Part shown: one piece after another, positions 1 to 8,958 of the stretch
Numbering within the stretch: position 1 is the first letter of the stretch
Layout of the letters: each line of letters starts with the position of its first letter
Source of the DNA: Sphingomonas sp. DG1-23
GTDB lineage: Bacteria > Pseudomonadota > Alphaproteobacteria > Sphingomonadales > Sphingomonadaceae
Length of the DNA stretch: 64,000 nucleotides
NCBI RefSeq assembly: GCF_030730875.1
Contig: NZ_JAVAMA010000002.1
Location: 186,001 to 250,000 of the forward strand
Direction of reading: 5' to 3'
The notes under the pieces: generated by a model
Told to the model about the DNA's origin: nothing
The model's database searches: none
What the model saw: the letters and a program-made list of their open reading frames with translations, nothing else
Program-made: the position numbers and the translations under genes

Positions 1-42
1 ATCTCCGAGCCCGAAGCCGGTTCCTCTGTCACCCGCATGTGA
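1..42 (+). CDS. Possible 3' end of an upstream gene (partial)
   Basis: From base 1 the first frame stays open for 13 codons and ends in TGA at 40-42, reading ISEPEAGSSVTRM. It lies 25 bp before exbD on the same strand, where sphingomonads often have exbB or another exbD copy. Too little is present to identify a product, so this is only a hint that a gene enters from the left edge. Confidence 0.3.
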   Translation: MSEPEAGSSVTRM

Positions 43-67
43 CGCGCAGCGTTAAGGAGTTACGTCA

Positions 68-493
68 ATGGCAATGAGCGCTGGCCGCGATGATGGCGAG
101 CCGATGATGGAGATGAACACGACGCCGTTGATCGACGTCATGCTCGTGCTCCTCATCATGTTCATCATCACCATCCCCATCCAGACGCATGCGGTGAAGG
201 TCGATTTGCCGCAGAACAGCAACAACCCGGCCCCCGTCGTGGAGCCGCAGAAGAACAAGCTGTACATCGACGCGAACAACAACGTGTTCTGGAACAGCGT
301 GCAGATCGACGATCTGACGCTGCGCCAGTATCTCGACGCGTCGCTCCAGCAGGATCCGGAGCCCGAGCTGCACTTCCAGCCCGATCCGAACGCCCGGTAC
401 GACGTGGTCGATCGGGTGCTCGCGATCGTCAAGCGCGCGAACGTGAGCAAGCTCGGCTTCGTCGGCAACGAGCAGTACCGCAACGACTTCTGA
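68..493 (+). CDS. exbD: ExbD/TolR family biopolymer transport protein
   Basis: Predicted 141-aa inner-membrane subunit of an ExbB-ExbD proton channel, which powers TonB-dependent transport through the outer membrane. It has a short cytoplasmic N-terminus, one membrane segment (about residues 21-38) and a periplasmic C-terminal domain. The segment begins NTTPLIDVMLVLLI, and D23 corresponds to the essential membrane aspartate of ExbD/TolR. An AAGGAG ribosome-binding site lies 8 nt before the ATG; a second in-frame ATG at 74 is less well placed. The expected partner exbB would lie to the left, outside the window. A terminator follows at 534-563, so this looks like the last gene of its operon. 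ExbD and TolR are hard to separate from one sequence. Confidence 0.93.
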   Translation: MAMSAGRDDGEPMMEMNTTPLIDVMLVLLIMFIITIPIQTHAVKVDLPQNSNNPAPVVEPQKNKLYIDANNNVFWNSVQIDDLTLRQYLDASLQQDPEPELHFQPDPNARYDVVDRVLAIVKRANVSKLGFVGNEQYRNDF

Positions 494-533
494 TTCCGGC
501 CGCGCGCGAGCGCAGCCGAGCAAACTATGCAAA

Positions 534-563
534 GGCGGTCCCGGCGGGGCCGCCTTTCTTTTT
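534..563 (+). terminator. Rho-independent terminator after exbD
   Basis: GGCGGTCCC and GGGGCCGCC form a 9-bp stem with one G-U pair around a GGC loop, followed directly by TTTCTTTTT. It lies 41 bp after the exbD stop codon and fits a classical intrinsic terminator on the plus strand. Confidence 0.85.
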
Positions 564-662
564 GCATCGGAACGCTTGATTGAATGCAACGAAAGTGTCA
601 CACAAGAGTCATCAAGATGTCACGGAACAGTCACCGTGATGCAATGAACTCTGGAGGGTGCC

Positions 663-1016
663 ATGCGTATCGCGATCGTTCTCCTTGCCGCCGCGCCGTT
701 GCTCGCGGCACTCCCGGCCCAGGCGCAGGACAGCGCCGTCGCCAGCACGCAGATCGCGCAGGGCGACTTCGCTCAGGCCGAATCGAAGCTTCTGGCCGAA
801 CTGCGCATCCATCCCGGCCGACCCGAACTGCTGCTCAATCTCGCCGCGGTCTATGTGAAGACCGGCCGTGTCGATGCGGCACGCGGGCTCTACACCAAGG
901 TGCTCAGCACCGACGACGTGCTGATGGACCTCAGCGTCGACCGGACCGCGGGATCGCACGCGCTGGCCCAAAGCGGCCTGCGCCGGCTCGATACGGTGCA
1001 GTTCAGCGCGCGCTGA
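663..1016 (+). CDS. Small exported TPR-repeat protein
   Basis: A 117-aa protein with a clear signal peptide (MRIAIVLLAAAPLLAALPAQA, cut before QD). The mature part holds about two TPR-like helical hairpins: residues 29-45 (QIAQGDFAQAESKLLAEL) and 50-85 (PELLLNLAAVYVKTGRVDAA, then RGLYTKVL). TPR proteins act as protein-interaction scaffolds, here probably in the periplasm. The start is supported by TGGAGG 5 nt upstream of the ATG. It is monocistronic between the exbD terminator and a 413-bp gene-poor stretch. Its partner and role are not visible. Confidence 0.8.
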   Translation: MRIAIVLLAAAPLLAALPAQAQDSAVASTQIAQGDFAQAESKLLAELRIHPGRPELLLNLAAVYVKTGRVDAARGLYTKVLSTDDVLMDLSVDRTAGSHALAQSGLRRLDTVQFSAR

Positions 1017-1233
1017 CGCCCGCGGGGATTGCCGGAGGATCGGGCGCTATCCGTCGCGCTCGCTGATAAGGGTCGGCCGTCTTTTCGACGGAGCTGACCG
1101 GCGCGCCGAAGCCGGAGCTTTCGCTACATTGATCCGATAGCCGGCGGCTGCCGGCGGGCGTCGCTACGCCTTGGCGAATCCATCGCGGAGCCGGCAAGGC
1201 CGCGGCGACGATCCAGGGTTCCGGACTCGATAT

Positions 1234-1397
1234 CGTCATCCTGGAAGCCGATTTTCTTCAAATCTTTGATTTGGATAGAAAAGCGAGCTGTCCGGGGCCA
1301 CCGTGGGCAAATATTCAGCGGCGCGGTGGATCCGGACTGAAGACTTTCCAGCGGAAAACTTGCTGTTTTCCGGGAAAGCCTGACATCCGGGATGACC
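1234..1397. repeat. Dispersed 165-bp intergenic repeat, copy A (inverted relative to 25998-26164)
   Basis: Read on the minus strand this starts GGTCATCCCGGATGTCAGGC and ends ATCGGCTTCCAGGATGACG; the copy at 25998-26164 has the same order of blocks with scattered substitutions. Its ends, GGTCATCC and GGATGACG, are themselves inverted repeats. It contains AAAGATTTGAAGAAAATC and internal CCGGA blocks and no plausible ORF. It occupies much of the 1017-1429 gap; nothing recognisable was seen in 1017-1233. It resembles a non-coding MITE-like element. Confidence 0.85.
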
Positions 1398-1429
1398 CAG
1401 ATAGGGCTATTGAGTCCAGATTTGGCCGA

Positions 1430-1981
1430 TCAAAGCCGCGGCAGCGTCACCCCGCGCTGGCCCATATATTTGCCGGCGCGGTCGGCATAGCTCGTCTCGC
1501 AGGGCTGATCGCCCTTGAGGAACAGAAACTGGCACGCGCCTTCATTGGCGTAGATCTTGGCCGGCAGCGGGGTGGTATTCGAGAATTCGAGCGTGACATG
1601 GCCTTCCCATTCGGGCTCGAGCGGCGTCACGTTGACGATGATGCCGCAGCGCGCATAGGTCGATTTGCCGAGGCAGATCACCAGCACGTCGCGCGGGATG
1701 CGGAAATATTCGACGGTGCGGGCCAGCGCGAAGCTGTTGGGCGGGATGATGCACACGTCGGTCTTGCGATCGACGAAGCTGTTTGCGGCGAAATCCTTGG
1801 GATCGACCACCGCCGAATCGACATTGGTGAAGATCTTGAACTCGTCGGCGACGCGCGCGTCATAGCCGTAGGAGGACAGGCCGTAGCTGATGCAGCCCTC
1901 GCGGCGCTGCGCCTCGACGAATGGCTCGATCATGCCGGTGGCGAGAGCGTGTTCGCGAATCCAGCGGTCGGAAAGGATCAT
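1430..1981 (-). CDS. dcd: dCTP deaminase
   Basis: A 183-aa enzyme of the dUTPase/dCTP-deaminase fold that deaminates dCTP to dUTP, the precursor for dTMP synthesis. The N-terminal [12 protein letters not shown] and the core [20 protein letters not shown] are diagnostic; the following [10 protein letters not shown] contains the conserved catalytic-site glutamate region. Full length for the family. GGAG lies 6 nt before the ATG. It lies downstream of the sialate O-acetylesterase on the same strand (59-bp gap). The monofunctional type is more likely than the bifunctional archaeal type, from the overall match. Confidence 0.95.
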   Translation of the reverse strand: MILSDRWIREHALATGMIEPFVEAQRREGCISYGLSSYGYDARVADEFKIFTNVDSAVVDPKDFAANSFVDRKTDVCIIPPNSFALARTVEYFRIPRDVLVICLGKSTYARCGIIVNVTPLEPEWEGHVTLEFSNTTPLPAKIYANEGACQFLFLKGDQPCETSYADRAGKYMGQRGVTLPRL

Positions 1982-2040
1982 TCGGGGCTCCGGGCGAGTG
2001 TGGTCCCTCGTTTCGCGGGAAGAACCGCGCTCCGCAAGGG

Positions 2041-3999
2041 CTAACGGACCAGCAGCTCGAACGGAGTCGCGGGCAGGCCGGTACCGTCGTAGAGATTGCA
2101 GATCGGGCTGTCCCCCCAGCAGAAGCGGACGCGATCGGCGGGACCGGTGCCGGGGTCGATCAGCACGTCCGTACCGGCGAGTCGCGCGGTCACGAACCGG
2201 CAGCTGCCGCCGGCCGTGCCGCAGAGCTCGAAGCCGATCGGTTCGGAGGCGCTATAGGCGACGAGGCCTTGGTCGGCGCCGATGAAGCGGATGCGGATCG
2301 CGGTTCCGTCGCGGCGCGCCTCGACCGGCCACGGTCCCGACGGCGAGGCCTTGCCGCCATAGGTCAGCGCCTCGGCGCCGCGGGCGAGGCGATGGCCGAC
2401 ATCCTGCTTGTTGGCCGGATGGATGTCGACCACATCGCCGAGATCGATCGTCACGGCGAGCGCGGCGTGGGCGTCGGCGGCGACCGCCTGCCGCTGCTCG
2501 TCGCGGATCTGCGCGAAGCCGCTCTCGATCGGTCTGGGCACGCGCGGCCCCCAGCTCGACAATTGGGCGATCAGGAAAGGCAGGTTCGGGCTGTCGAACT
2601 GGCCGCGCCACGCCGCCATCATGCTGGCGAGCTTCTCGGCATAGCCGTCGGGCGATCCGGCATTGGCCTCGCCCTGATACCAGGCCGCGCCGCGCAGCCC
2701 GTACGGCCCGATGGGCGCGATCATCGCATTGTAGATGCCCGAAAAGCCGGCGATCGCTTCCCAGGGCGCATGCGGCGGATCGCCGATAGAGGCGGGGGCG
2801 CGGCGCCAGCGCCAGCCTTGGGGACCGGCGAGCGGGACGCTCGTGCCGTCGGCGAAGCGGATCGCGCGCTGGTCCGCGGTGCCGAGCAGCCCGCCTTCGC
2901 CCCAGGTGTCGAGCACCCCAACCGCGATCCAATTCTTGCCGGGCTCGAGGGTGCTCGGCGCGAGCGGATAGAGCCGCGGTACGCCCCATGCATAGGTGAC
3001 GCCGACCGGCACGCCGTTGACGAAGCTGGCGTCCATATCATCGGCGGGGCCAAGCGCGAGCGTCGCGCCTTTGGCGGCCTGCGCGGGCGTCAGCGTCACT
3101 TCGGTGCGGTACCAGAGCATGCCGTTATATTGGGCGAGATCGGCGATGCCCCATTTCTCCCACGGATCGAACGACGGCAGCGGAGCCCAGTCGCCGGGCG
3201 CGGTGGCCTGCCACGGCTCGCCGCCTGCCGCATCGCCAGACTTGCCGCGATACCAGGCCATCCAGCGGTCCCCGAACCGGCGGCTCGCCGCGGCGGGATC
3301 GCGGCGATAGATGCGCAGCAGCGCGAGATCTTCGCGCGCGGTCGGGTCCTGCGCCAGCGCGGTCTCGGGACGCCATGCGTCGATCGCCGTGCCGCCCCAG
3401 GTTGCGTCGATCAGCCCGATCGGCACCTTTTGCGAGGCTCGCAGGTCGCGCGCCATGAAATAGCAGGCGGCGGAGAAGTCGCGGACGTTCTGCGGGGTGG
3501 CCGGCTGCCACTGGACGGGGGTGGGGAAGTGGCGTTCAGGGGTGAGGCTGGTCTTCTTCTCCACGGTGAGCAGCCGCATCTCCGGATCATTGGCCTTGCC
3601 GATCTCGCCCGCGGCGCCGAGCACGCCGCTGACCGGATATTCCATGTTCGACTGGCCCGAGCACAGCCAGACATCGCCGACCAGCAGATCCTCGGCGCGC
3701 TGGTTCCTGCCGCTTTGGGTGGTGGCGCTGAGGGCATAGGGGCCGCCCGCCGGCATCGGCGGGAATTCGGCGCGCCAATGCCCGTCCTTGTCTGCCCGCG
3801 CCGTCAAGCGCTTGTCGCCGAGATTGACCTGCACGCTCTCGCCGGCCGGGGCGTCGCCCCATACTGCTATCGCCCGGTCGCGCTGGAGCACGCCATGATC
3901 CTGGAACATCGGATGCAGCAAAGGCGGCGCATCCTGCGCGAGTGCAGGCGCGGCGAGCAGGATCGGCAACGCGAGCGCGCTCCGGCACGGCATTTTCAT
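2041..3999 (-). CDS. Exported sialate O-acetylesterase
   Basis: A 652-aa secreted esterase of the SGNH fold, family sialic acid-specific 9-O-acetylesterase; these remove O-acetyl groups from sialic acids or plant glycans. The signal peptide is [21 protein letters not shown]. Block CSGQSNME (nucleophile S117) is the hallmark, and [11 protein letters not shown] near the C-terminus carries the likely Asp-His pair. A jelly-roll-like insert follows the first catalytic block. Start chosen at 3999 because GGAGGAG lies 5 nt upstream; an upstream ATG at 4065 would place the signal peptide internally. In free-living sphingomonads such enzymes usually act on acetylated plant polysaccharide, but the true substrate is unknown. 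Confidence 0.9.
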   Translation of the reverse strand: MKMPCRSALALPILLAAPALAQDAPPLLHPMFQDHGVLQRDRAIAVWGDAPAGESVQVNLGDKRLTARADKDGHWRAEFPPMPAGGPYALSATTQSGRNQRAEDLLVGDVWLCSGQSNMEYPVSGVLGAAGEIGKANDPEMRLLTVEKKTSLTPERHFPTPVQWQPATPQNVRDFSAACYFMARDLRASQKVPIGLIDATWGGTAIDAWRPETALAQDPTAREDLALLRIYRRDPAAASRRFGDRWMAWYRGKSGDAAGGEPWQATAPGDWAPLPSFDPWEKWGIADLAQYNGMLWYRTEVTLTPAQAAKGATLALGPADDMDASFVNGVPVGVTYAWGVPRLYPLAPSTLEPGKNWIAVGVLDTWGEGGLLGTADQRAIRFADGTSVPLAGPQGWRWRRAPASIGDPPHAPWEAIAGFSGIYNAMIAPIGPYGLRGAAWYQGEANAGSPDGYAEKLASMMAAWRGQFDSPNLPFLIAQLSSWGPRVPRPIESGFAQIRDEQRQAVAADAHAALAVTIDLGDVVDIHPANKQDVGHRLARGAEALTYGGKASPSGPWPVEARRDGTAIRIRFIGADQGLVAYSASEPIGFELCGTAGGSCRFVTARLAGTDVLIDPGTGPADRVRFCWGDSPICNLYDGTGLPATPFELLVR

Positions 4000-4080
4000 G
4001 GCATCTCCTCCGTTAGCGGTAACAGAGCAGAGATGAGGCCGGGGTGGCAAGGGGCACCCAGCCATATGCGTGCGCCACTA

Positions 4081-4151
4081 CGAAAGCAGGAACACGGACC
4101 GCGAGCGGATCGCCGGTGACTCTGGGCTCCTGCTTTCGCAGGAGCACTTCG
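4081..4151. repeat. Intergenic hairpin repeat, CTGGGCTCCTGCTTT family, copy 1
   Basis: CGAAAGCAGGA at 4081 pairs perfectly with TCCTGCTTTCG at 4128-4138, about 36 bp further on. A second small hairpin, GCAC-TTCG-GTGC, ends the element. The block ACTCTGGGCTCCTGCTTT recurs at 56446-56517. It lies between the cupin and the esterase gene. Confidence 0.8.
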
Positions 4152-4155
4152 GTGC

Positions 4156-4506
4156 CTAGCCGCGCGCTTCCTGCCAGTGCGGGTAGGTGACATAGGCGGT
4201 GACCGCGCCCTGCGCGTGCGAGCGGATGGTGACCTTTTCGCCTTTGGGCATGTGGACGATCTCGCCCGGACCGGCAGTGACGGTGCCCGCGTCGGACGAG
4301 ACCGACAATTGTCCCTCAAGCACGATCATCACGTCGTCGACCGCGAGGGTTTCGTCGATGCTCTGATCGGGGCCGTAGCGGCCATAGCCGATGGTGATCG
4401 GGGCGCCGTCGCGCTGATCGACGACATTTCCGGCGAACACCTCGCCATTCTGTCCGGGGGAGCGCTCGAAAGCGGCGTCGGACAAAGCGAATTTGCGGAC
4501 AGGCAT
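4156..4506 (-). CDS. Single-domain cupin protein
   Basis: A 116-aa protein with one cupin beta-barrel, residues about 35-110. Readable parts are the first cupin motif region (YGRYGPDQSIDETLAVDDVM) and a later block with GPGEIVHMPKGEKV. The usual first-motif histidines are not evident, so metal binding is uncertain. It resembles the EutQ-like small cupins, whose function is often unknown. The start MPVRKFALSD at 4506 was chosen over an upstream in-frame ATG at 4731 because the extension is arginine-rich out-of-frame-like sequence and would overlap cdd. It follows cdd by 59 bp. Confidence 0.78.
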   Translation of the reverse strand: MPVRKFALSDAAFERSPGQNGEVFAGNVVDQRDGAPITIGYGRYGPDQSIDETLAVDDVMIVLEGQLSVSSDAGTVTAGPGEIVHMPKGEKVTIRSHAQGAVTAYVTYPHWQEARG

Positions 4507-4565
4507 GGGGCGTGGCTCCGGTTGCGAAAGTCCGCGACCGACGCCCGAGCCGCCATTTGGTTCAA

Positions 4566-5018
4566 TCAGCGATCGACCAGCCCGAGATCGGCGGGGCCGA
4601 AGGCGTGGGGGAGAAGCTCCGAGAGCTTGTACGTCGCGATCCGATCGCCCGTCGCGCCGCCGCAATAGACCGGCAGGTCGCACCCGCCGAGCTGCGCCGC
4701 TTCGTTGATGATCTGGCGGCACCGCCCGCATGGGCTAACCGGCGCGGTGTCGGCATGGCCGATCCGCCCGCCGATCACGCCGATCGCGACGACGTCGCGG
4801 AAGCGGCCCTGCGCATTGACCGTCGCCAGCGCCACGGTCTCCGCGCACAGCGACAGGCCATAGCTGGCATTCTCGAAATTGGCGCCGGTGACGACGGTCC
4901 CGTCTCCCAGCAGCACCGCCGCGCCGACTGCGAAGTTGGAATAGGGGGCGTAGGCGTTCTTCGCCGCGTCGCGGGCCGCCTCGATCAAGGTGCGGGCTTG
5001 GTCGGTCATTTGCGTCAT
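4566..5018 (-). CDS. cdd: Cytidine deaminase
   Basis: A 150-aa homotetrameric-type pyrimidine salvage enzyme that converts cytidine and deoxycytidine to uridine and deoxyuridine. The zinc site is complete: C58-A-E60 supplies a ligand and the proton shuttle, and PCGRC gives C97 and C100. NFAVGAAV and FENASYGLSLCAE are family signatures. The ATG at 5018 overlaps the TGA of the preceding DUF6624 gene (ATGA), which favours this start over the internal ATG at 5009. Last gene of a three-gene block with DUF6624 and UPF0262. Confidence 0.95.
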   Translation of the reverse strand: MTQMTDQARTLIEAARDAAKNAYAPYSNFAVGAAVLLGDGTVVTGANFENASYGLSLCAETVALATVNAQGRFRDVVAIGVIGGRIGHADTAPVSPCGRCRQIINEAAQLGGCDLPVYCGGATGDRIATYKLSELLPHAFGPADLGLVDR

Positions 5019-5686
5019 CCTGAATTGCAGGGCTTGCCGATCTCGAGATCGCCCCGTGTCTCTTCGAGCGTCTGGGCCCAGCCTATCGCTTCGCGCGCAG
5101 CATTGACCGCCGCCTCGTCCTCGATCGGCTGGAGGATGAGGCGGCCATCCAGGCATCTCGCCTGACTGCCATAACGCTGCGGCAAGCCCTTGCGGACCTG
5201 CACCCGGTCGAAGGTCAGCGCATAGTCGCGCGCATCGATATCGCCGGACTTCAAGCGAGCGGACATCTGGGCAAGGGCATATTCGCGGAACGAATCGTCG
5301 GGCGAATGCTGGGCGATGAGCCATGCGCCATGCGTGACCTGCCGGCCATGTACGCGATTGGCGAACCAGCCGGATTTGGGAAGCAACCTCTTGATTTCGG
5401 CCGTGTTGCGGGCGTCGATCGCGCGGAGCGACGTGCCCAATGCTTCGCCGACGACCTGTCGCTGGCCAGTGTCGAGCGATGGTTCTTCGATCATCCACAG
5501 ATTCTGGCGAGTCACCTCGTCGAGCCGAATCAGATGGAGCATTTTCGCGCGCAGATCGGCGTCGGGACCCGGCTCCGCCTGCTCGACTTGCTCGATAGCG
5601 CGGCACCAGCGCCCGAGCAGGTCGGCGACCTTCGGGTCTGCATGCGCGCAGGGCGCAGTCAGCGCGAGGATCAGCCCGACCATCAT
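5015..5686 (-). CDS. DUF6624 protein of unknown function
   Basis: A 223-aa protein starting with a likely signal peptide (MMVGLILALTAPCAHADPKV). It has the run of motifs expected in DUF6624: PKSGWFANRVHG, then AWLIAQHSPDDSF, then DRVQVRKGLPQRYGSQ. The function of the family is not known. Its ATG overlaps the stop of UPF0262 (ATGA) and its own stop overlaps the start of cdd (ATGA), so the three genes are almost certainly translated as one unit. An export signal between two cytoplasmic-type genes is unusual. Confidence 0.8.
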   Translation of the reverse strand: MMVGLILALTAPCAHADPKVADLLGRWCRAIEQVEQAEPGPDADLRAKMLHLIRLDEVTRQNLWMIEEPSLDTGQRQVVGEALGTSLRAIDARNTAEIKRLLPKSGWFANRVHGRQVTHGAWLIAQHSPDDSFREYALAQMSARLKSGDIDARDYALTFDRVQVRKGLPQRYGSQARCLDGRLILQPIEDEAAVNAAREAIGWAQTLEETRGDLEIGKPCNSG

Positions 5687-6165
5687 CCCTTGATGTGCAG
5701 CACGCAGATCAGCGTGAACAGCCGGCGGGCAGTGTCGAAATCCACGTCTATCTTGCCCTCCAGCCGCTCCATCAGCAGCTCGGCCGCCTGATTGTGGACG
5801 CCGCGACGGGCCATGTCGACCGTCTCGATCTGGGCGGGCGAGGCGGCGCGGATCGCCTGGTAATAAGAGTCGCAGATCGCGAAATAGTCGCGGATCGGGC
5901 GACGGAAGCGGGCGAGGCCGAGCACGAGGGTCTCGAGATGCGAATCGTCGGCGCGATGGATCTCCAGCGCGAGCCGGCCTTCCTCGACGCGCAAATGGAG
6001 CTTGTAGGGGCCGGCATAGCCATCGGCATGCTTGCGCTGCGGCGCGAAGCGGTTTTCTTCGAGCAGGTCGAAGATCGCGATGCGGCGTTCCTGCTCGATA
6101 TCGGCCGAGCGCCACAGGATCGTGCGCTCGTCGAGCGTTACCTCCATGATGCGCGGATCGGCCAT
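5683..6165 (-). CDS. UPF0262 family protein
   Basis: A 160-aa alphaproteobacterial protein matching UPF0262 along its whole length. Recognisable blocks are RRIAIFDLLEENRF, GPYKLHLRVEEGRLALEI and the end LFTLICVLHIKG. No catalytic motif or localisation signal is visible and the family has no established function. It is transcribed divergently from dnaB, with 83 bp between start codons. First gene of the UPF0262-DUF6624-cdd unit. Confidence 0.88.
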   Translation of the reverse strand: MADPRIMEVTLDERTILWRSADIEQERRIAIFDLLEENRFAPQRKHADGYAGPYKLHLRVEEGRLALEIHRADDSHLETLVLGLARFRRPIRDYFAICDSYYQAIRAASPAQIETVDMARRGVHNQAAELLMERLEGKIDVDFDTARRLFTLICVLHIKG

Positions 6166-6248
6166 TCGGCGAAGCTTTGGGGTGTATTACCGTTTTCCAC
6201 AAGCGGGGGCAGTTGATGCCGGGGCCCGGCTGCGCGACTAGGGGGCAA

Positions 6249-7745
6249 ATGGCACAACCGATTCCCTTTCCCGCTCCCGAGACTCCCGAAGGCATCAGCC
6301 TGCCCGCGAACGTCGAGGCCGAGGCCGCGTTGCTCGGCGCGATGATGATCGACAACCGCGTCGCCGAAGACGTGCTCCAGAAACTGCGCCCCGAGCATTT
6401 CTTCGAGCCGCTGCACGGGCGGATCTACGACACGATCGCGACGATGGTCGGCGACAACCGGCTGGCGACGCCGGTGACGCTGCGCCCGCTGTTCGCCGCC
6501 GATCCGGCGATGAAGGAATTGGGCGGCCCGGCCTATCTGGCGCAGCTTACCGGCAATCCGGCGAGCCTGATCGGCGCGCGCTCGTTCGCCGACCAGATCT
6601 ATGACCTTGCGATGCTGCGCGCGCTGGTGACGGTGGGGCGCGACCTTGTCGAGGGCGCGCTCGACACCAGCCAGGACATCAACCCGGCCAAGCAGATCGA
6701 ACAGGCCGAACTGAAGCTCTACGAAGTCGCCGAAAAGGGCGAATCGGACAGCGGGCTCAAATCCTTCATTCGCGCGGCAACGCTGGCGGTGAAGCAGGCC
6801 GAGAAGGCGATGAACTCGGGCGGCGGCATCTCGGGCATCACCACCGGGCTGACCGACCTCAACGCCTCGACCGGCGGGTTCAACCGATCGGACCTGCTGA
6901 TCCTCGCCGGGCGCCCGGGCATGGGCAAGACCTCGCTCGCGACCAATATCGCGTTCAACGCCGCCAAGCGCTGGGCCGACGATCTCGAAGCGGGCATCCC
7001 CGAGGAGAAGTCGATCGGCGCGCCGGTGGCGTTCTTCAGCCTCGAAATGTCGGCCGACCAGCTGGCGATGCGCATTCTCTCCGAGCAGGCCGAAGTCGTC
7101 TCGGAGAAATTGCGCACCGGGCAGATCAGCCATAGCGAGTTCCAGAAATTCGCGCGTGCGGCGGGCGATCTCGAGCGGCTGCCCTTGTTCATCGACGACA
7201 CGCCGGGCCTGACGATCGCGGCGTTGCGCACCCGCGCGCGGCGGATGAAGCGCCAGCACAAGATCGGCATGGTGGTGGTCGACTATCTCCAGCTGCTGAC
7301 CGGCAGCGCCAAGGCTTCGGGCGACGGGCGCGTGCAGGAAATCTCGGAGATCAGCCGCGGATTGAAGACGCTGGCCAAGGAACTCAACGTACCGGTGCTG
7401 GCATTGTCACAGCTGAGCCGCGGCGTCGAAAGCCGCGAGGACAAGAGGCCGCAGCTCTCCGACCTTCGCGAATCGGGGTCGATCGAGCAGGACGCCGACA
7501 TCGTCTTGTTCGTCTATCGCGACGAATATTATCACGACTTCAAGGCGCCGACCAAGACGCCCGACGGCACCGAGACCGCCGAGGAGCGGATCGCCTATGA
7601 GAATTGGCAGGCCAAGCAGCTCGAGGTTTCGGGCAAGGCGACCGTGATCATCGCCAAGCAGCGCCACGGCGCCACGGGATCGGTGCACATGCGCTTCGAC
7701 CGCCAGTTCACCAAGTTCAGCGATCTCGCGCACGAGGATTATTGA
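6249..7745 (+). CDS. dnaB: Replicative DNA helicase DnaB
   Basis: A 498-aa hexameric 5'-3' helicase that unwinds DNA at the replication fork. The N-terminal domain (about 18-120, NVEAEAALLGAMMIDN) is followed by a RecA-like motor: Walker A GRPGMGKTS at 221-229, Walker B MVVVDYLQLL at 341-350, and the C-terminal RESGSIEQDADIVLF. Start taken at MAQPIPFP (6249), with AGGGGG 5 nt upstream, not the longer reading from 6177, whose extra residues show no homology. No intein is present. Confidence 0.97.
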   Translation: MAQPIPFPAPETPEGISLPANVEAEAALLGAMMIDNRVAEDVLQKLRPEHFFEPLHGRIYDTIATMVGDNRLATPVTLRPLFAADPAMKELGGPAYLAQLTGNPASLIGARSFADQIYDLAMLRALVTVGRDLVEGALDTSQDINPAKQIEQAELKLYEVAEKGESDSGLKSFIRAATLAVKQAEKAMNSGGGISGITTGLTDLNASTGGFNRSDLLILAGRPGMGKTSLATNIAFNAAKRWADDLEAGIPEEKSIGAPVAFFSLEMSADQLAMRILSEQAEVVSEKLRTGQISHSEFQKFARAAGDLERLPLFIDDTPGLTIAALRTRARRMKRQHKIGMVVVDYLQLLTGSAKASGDGRVQEISEISRGLKTLAKELNVPVLALSQLSRGVESREDKRPQLSDLRESGSIEQDADIVLFVYRDEYYHDFKAPTKTPDGTETAEERIAYENWQAKQLEVSGKATVIIAKQRHGATGSVHMRFDRQFTKFSDLAHEDY

Positions 7746-8037
7746 GCGCGCGAAAAATAGGATTGGCGCGACCAAGTTTCACGGTTTGCACGGCCAATCG
7801 GCAATTTCGTTTCGCGCCGGCGACACTTTATTGCGCGTAGCAATGGAATGGGGCCGGACGGTTCAAAGAGCGTGCACGGCATGCGAGCACGCGAAATCCT
7901 ATATTGCAAGCGCGCGACCGGCCGGGGCGCCCGCACGACTAATCGAAGCGACTAGCCCTACTAATCGGAATGCGGAGCGCGCGGTTCGCCGCGACGGCGT
8001 ACCCATCTGTCGTTCACCAGGGACAGGAAACCGCGCC

Positions 8038-8901
8038 ATGACGACGATCGCTGCGAACAATATTGCTTCCTTCGGTGCGTTCCAGGCGCTTGCCGCCGGT
8101 TCGGCCTCGGCCAATTTCGTGCTTGCCGCGGGGATCATGGGCAAAATGCTCAACCCGCTCGGCGCCGGCCCCTTCGCCTCGTCCTGCTTCCCCAAGGGCT
8201 GGAACGTCGACGCGCGCTGCGGCGGCGAGACCCAGGCCAATTGGACGGTCAAGACCGGCGCCGAGGGCAAAGCCAATATTGATCTGGGCGACGGCTACAG
8301 CCTGCAGCTCAACGAGAATAACAGCGAGATGACGATCACCAATGCCAATACCGGCGAGACCACCCGGATCTGGGGCGACCCGCATGTCGATGTGAACGGC
8401 AAGCACGTCTACGATTTCTGGGGAACGACGACCTTCACGCTCGACAACGGCACCAAGATCACGATCAACACCGAACAGGGCAAGGGCAATCCCGACGTCT
8501 ATTTCGCCAGCTCGGTGGCGATCACCAAGGGCGATCAGGCGATCGAGGTGACCGGGCTGAGCCAGCAGGAGCTCGGCGACCTGAGCATCACGATGGGCAG
8601 CAACGGCCGCGCGCTCGACCGAGCGAATGCCGACGGTTTCGTGCTTCACGAGAATGACAGCGGCACCGGCTGGCGGTCCGCCTATACCGGCGAAGTCGCG
8701 ACCCAGGCCGATCTCAACCTGACCCGGCCGGGACAGATTTTCGGGCCGGGATCGTCGGATGGCGAAACGCTTGCCGGGCTGAGCTTCCTGCTCGGCGCGT
8801 TCCTGGGCGGGGCGATGCTGTTCGCCAGCCTCGGGGTAGAGGCGCGTAGCAGCGACAGCGTGCGCGGGCATGTCGCACCGAGATTGCCCGCCTGGTTCTG
8901 A
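8038..8901 (+). CDS. DUF1521 protein with predicted metal-ion-inducible self-cleavage site
   Basis: A 287-aa protein with one DUF1521 domain (about residues 60-235). The core IWGDPHVDVNGKHVYDF is followed by TFTLDNGTKITINT. In the rhizobial effector NopE1, DUF1521 domains cleave themselves in calcium between Asp and Pro of GDPHVD; here that bond would be D114-P115. The flanks differ from NopE1: an N-terminal hydrophobic stretch (about 11-40) and a C-terminal one (about 247-267, LAGLSFLLGAFLGGAMLFAS). No cleavable signal peptide or type III secretion gene is evident. The ATG at 8038 lies in frame within a longer open stretch; upstream codons look non-coding. The 292-bp upstream gap (7746-8037) shows no gene and must hold its promoter. 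Confidence 0.82.
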   Translation: MTTIAANNIASFGAFQALAAGSASANFVLAAGIMGKMLNPLGAGPFASSCFPKGWNVDARCGGETQANWTVKTGAEGKANIDLGDGYSLQLNENNSEMTITNANTGETTRIWGDPHVDVNGKHVYDFWGTTTFTLDNGTKITINTEQGKGNPDVYFASSVAITKGDQAIEVTGLSQQELGDLSITMGSNGRALDRANADGFVLHENDSGTGWRSAYTGEVATQADLNLTRPGQIFGPGSSDGETLAGLSFLLGAFLGGAMLFASLGVEARSSDSVRGHVAPRLPAWF

Positions 8902-8958
8902 GTTCGTCAGCAGGAGAGCGCCGGGGCTGCGGAAACGCGGTCCCGGCGTTTCCAATCC

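Noticed and set aside
1921..4119. 732-codon plus-strand frame opposite the sialate O-acetylesterase
   Set aside because: Shadow frame created by low stop frequency in high-GC DNA; the minus strand has a signal peptide and the GQSNM catalytic block.
7786..8037. Upstream in-frame extension of the DUF1521 protein
   Set aside because: The extension is Arg/Ala-rich without family resemblance and is likely the promoter region; the ATG at 8038 fits the hydrophobic N-terminus.
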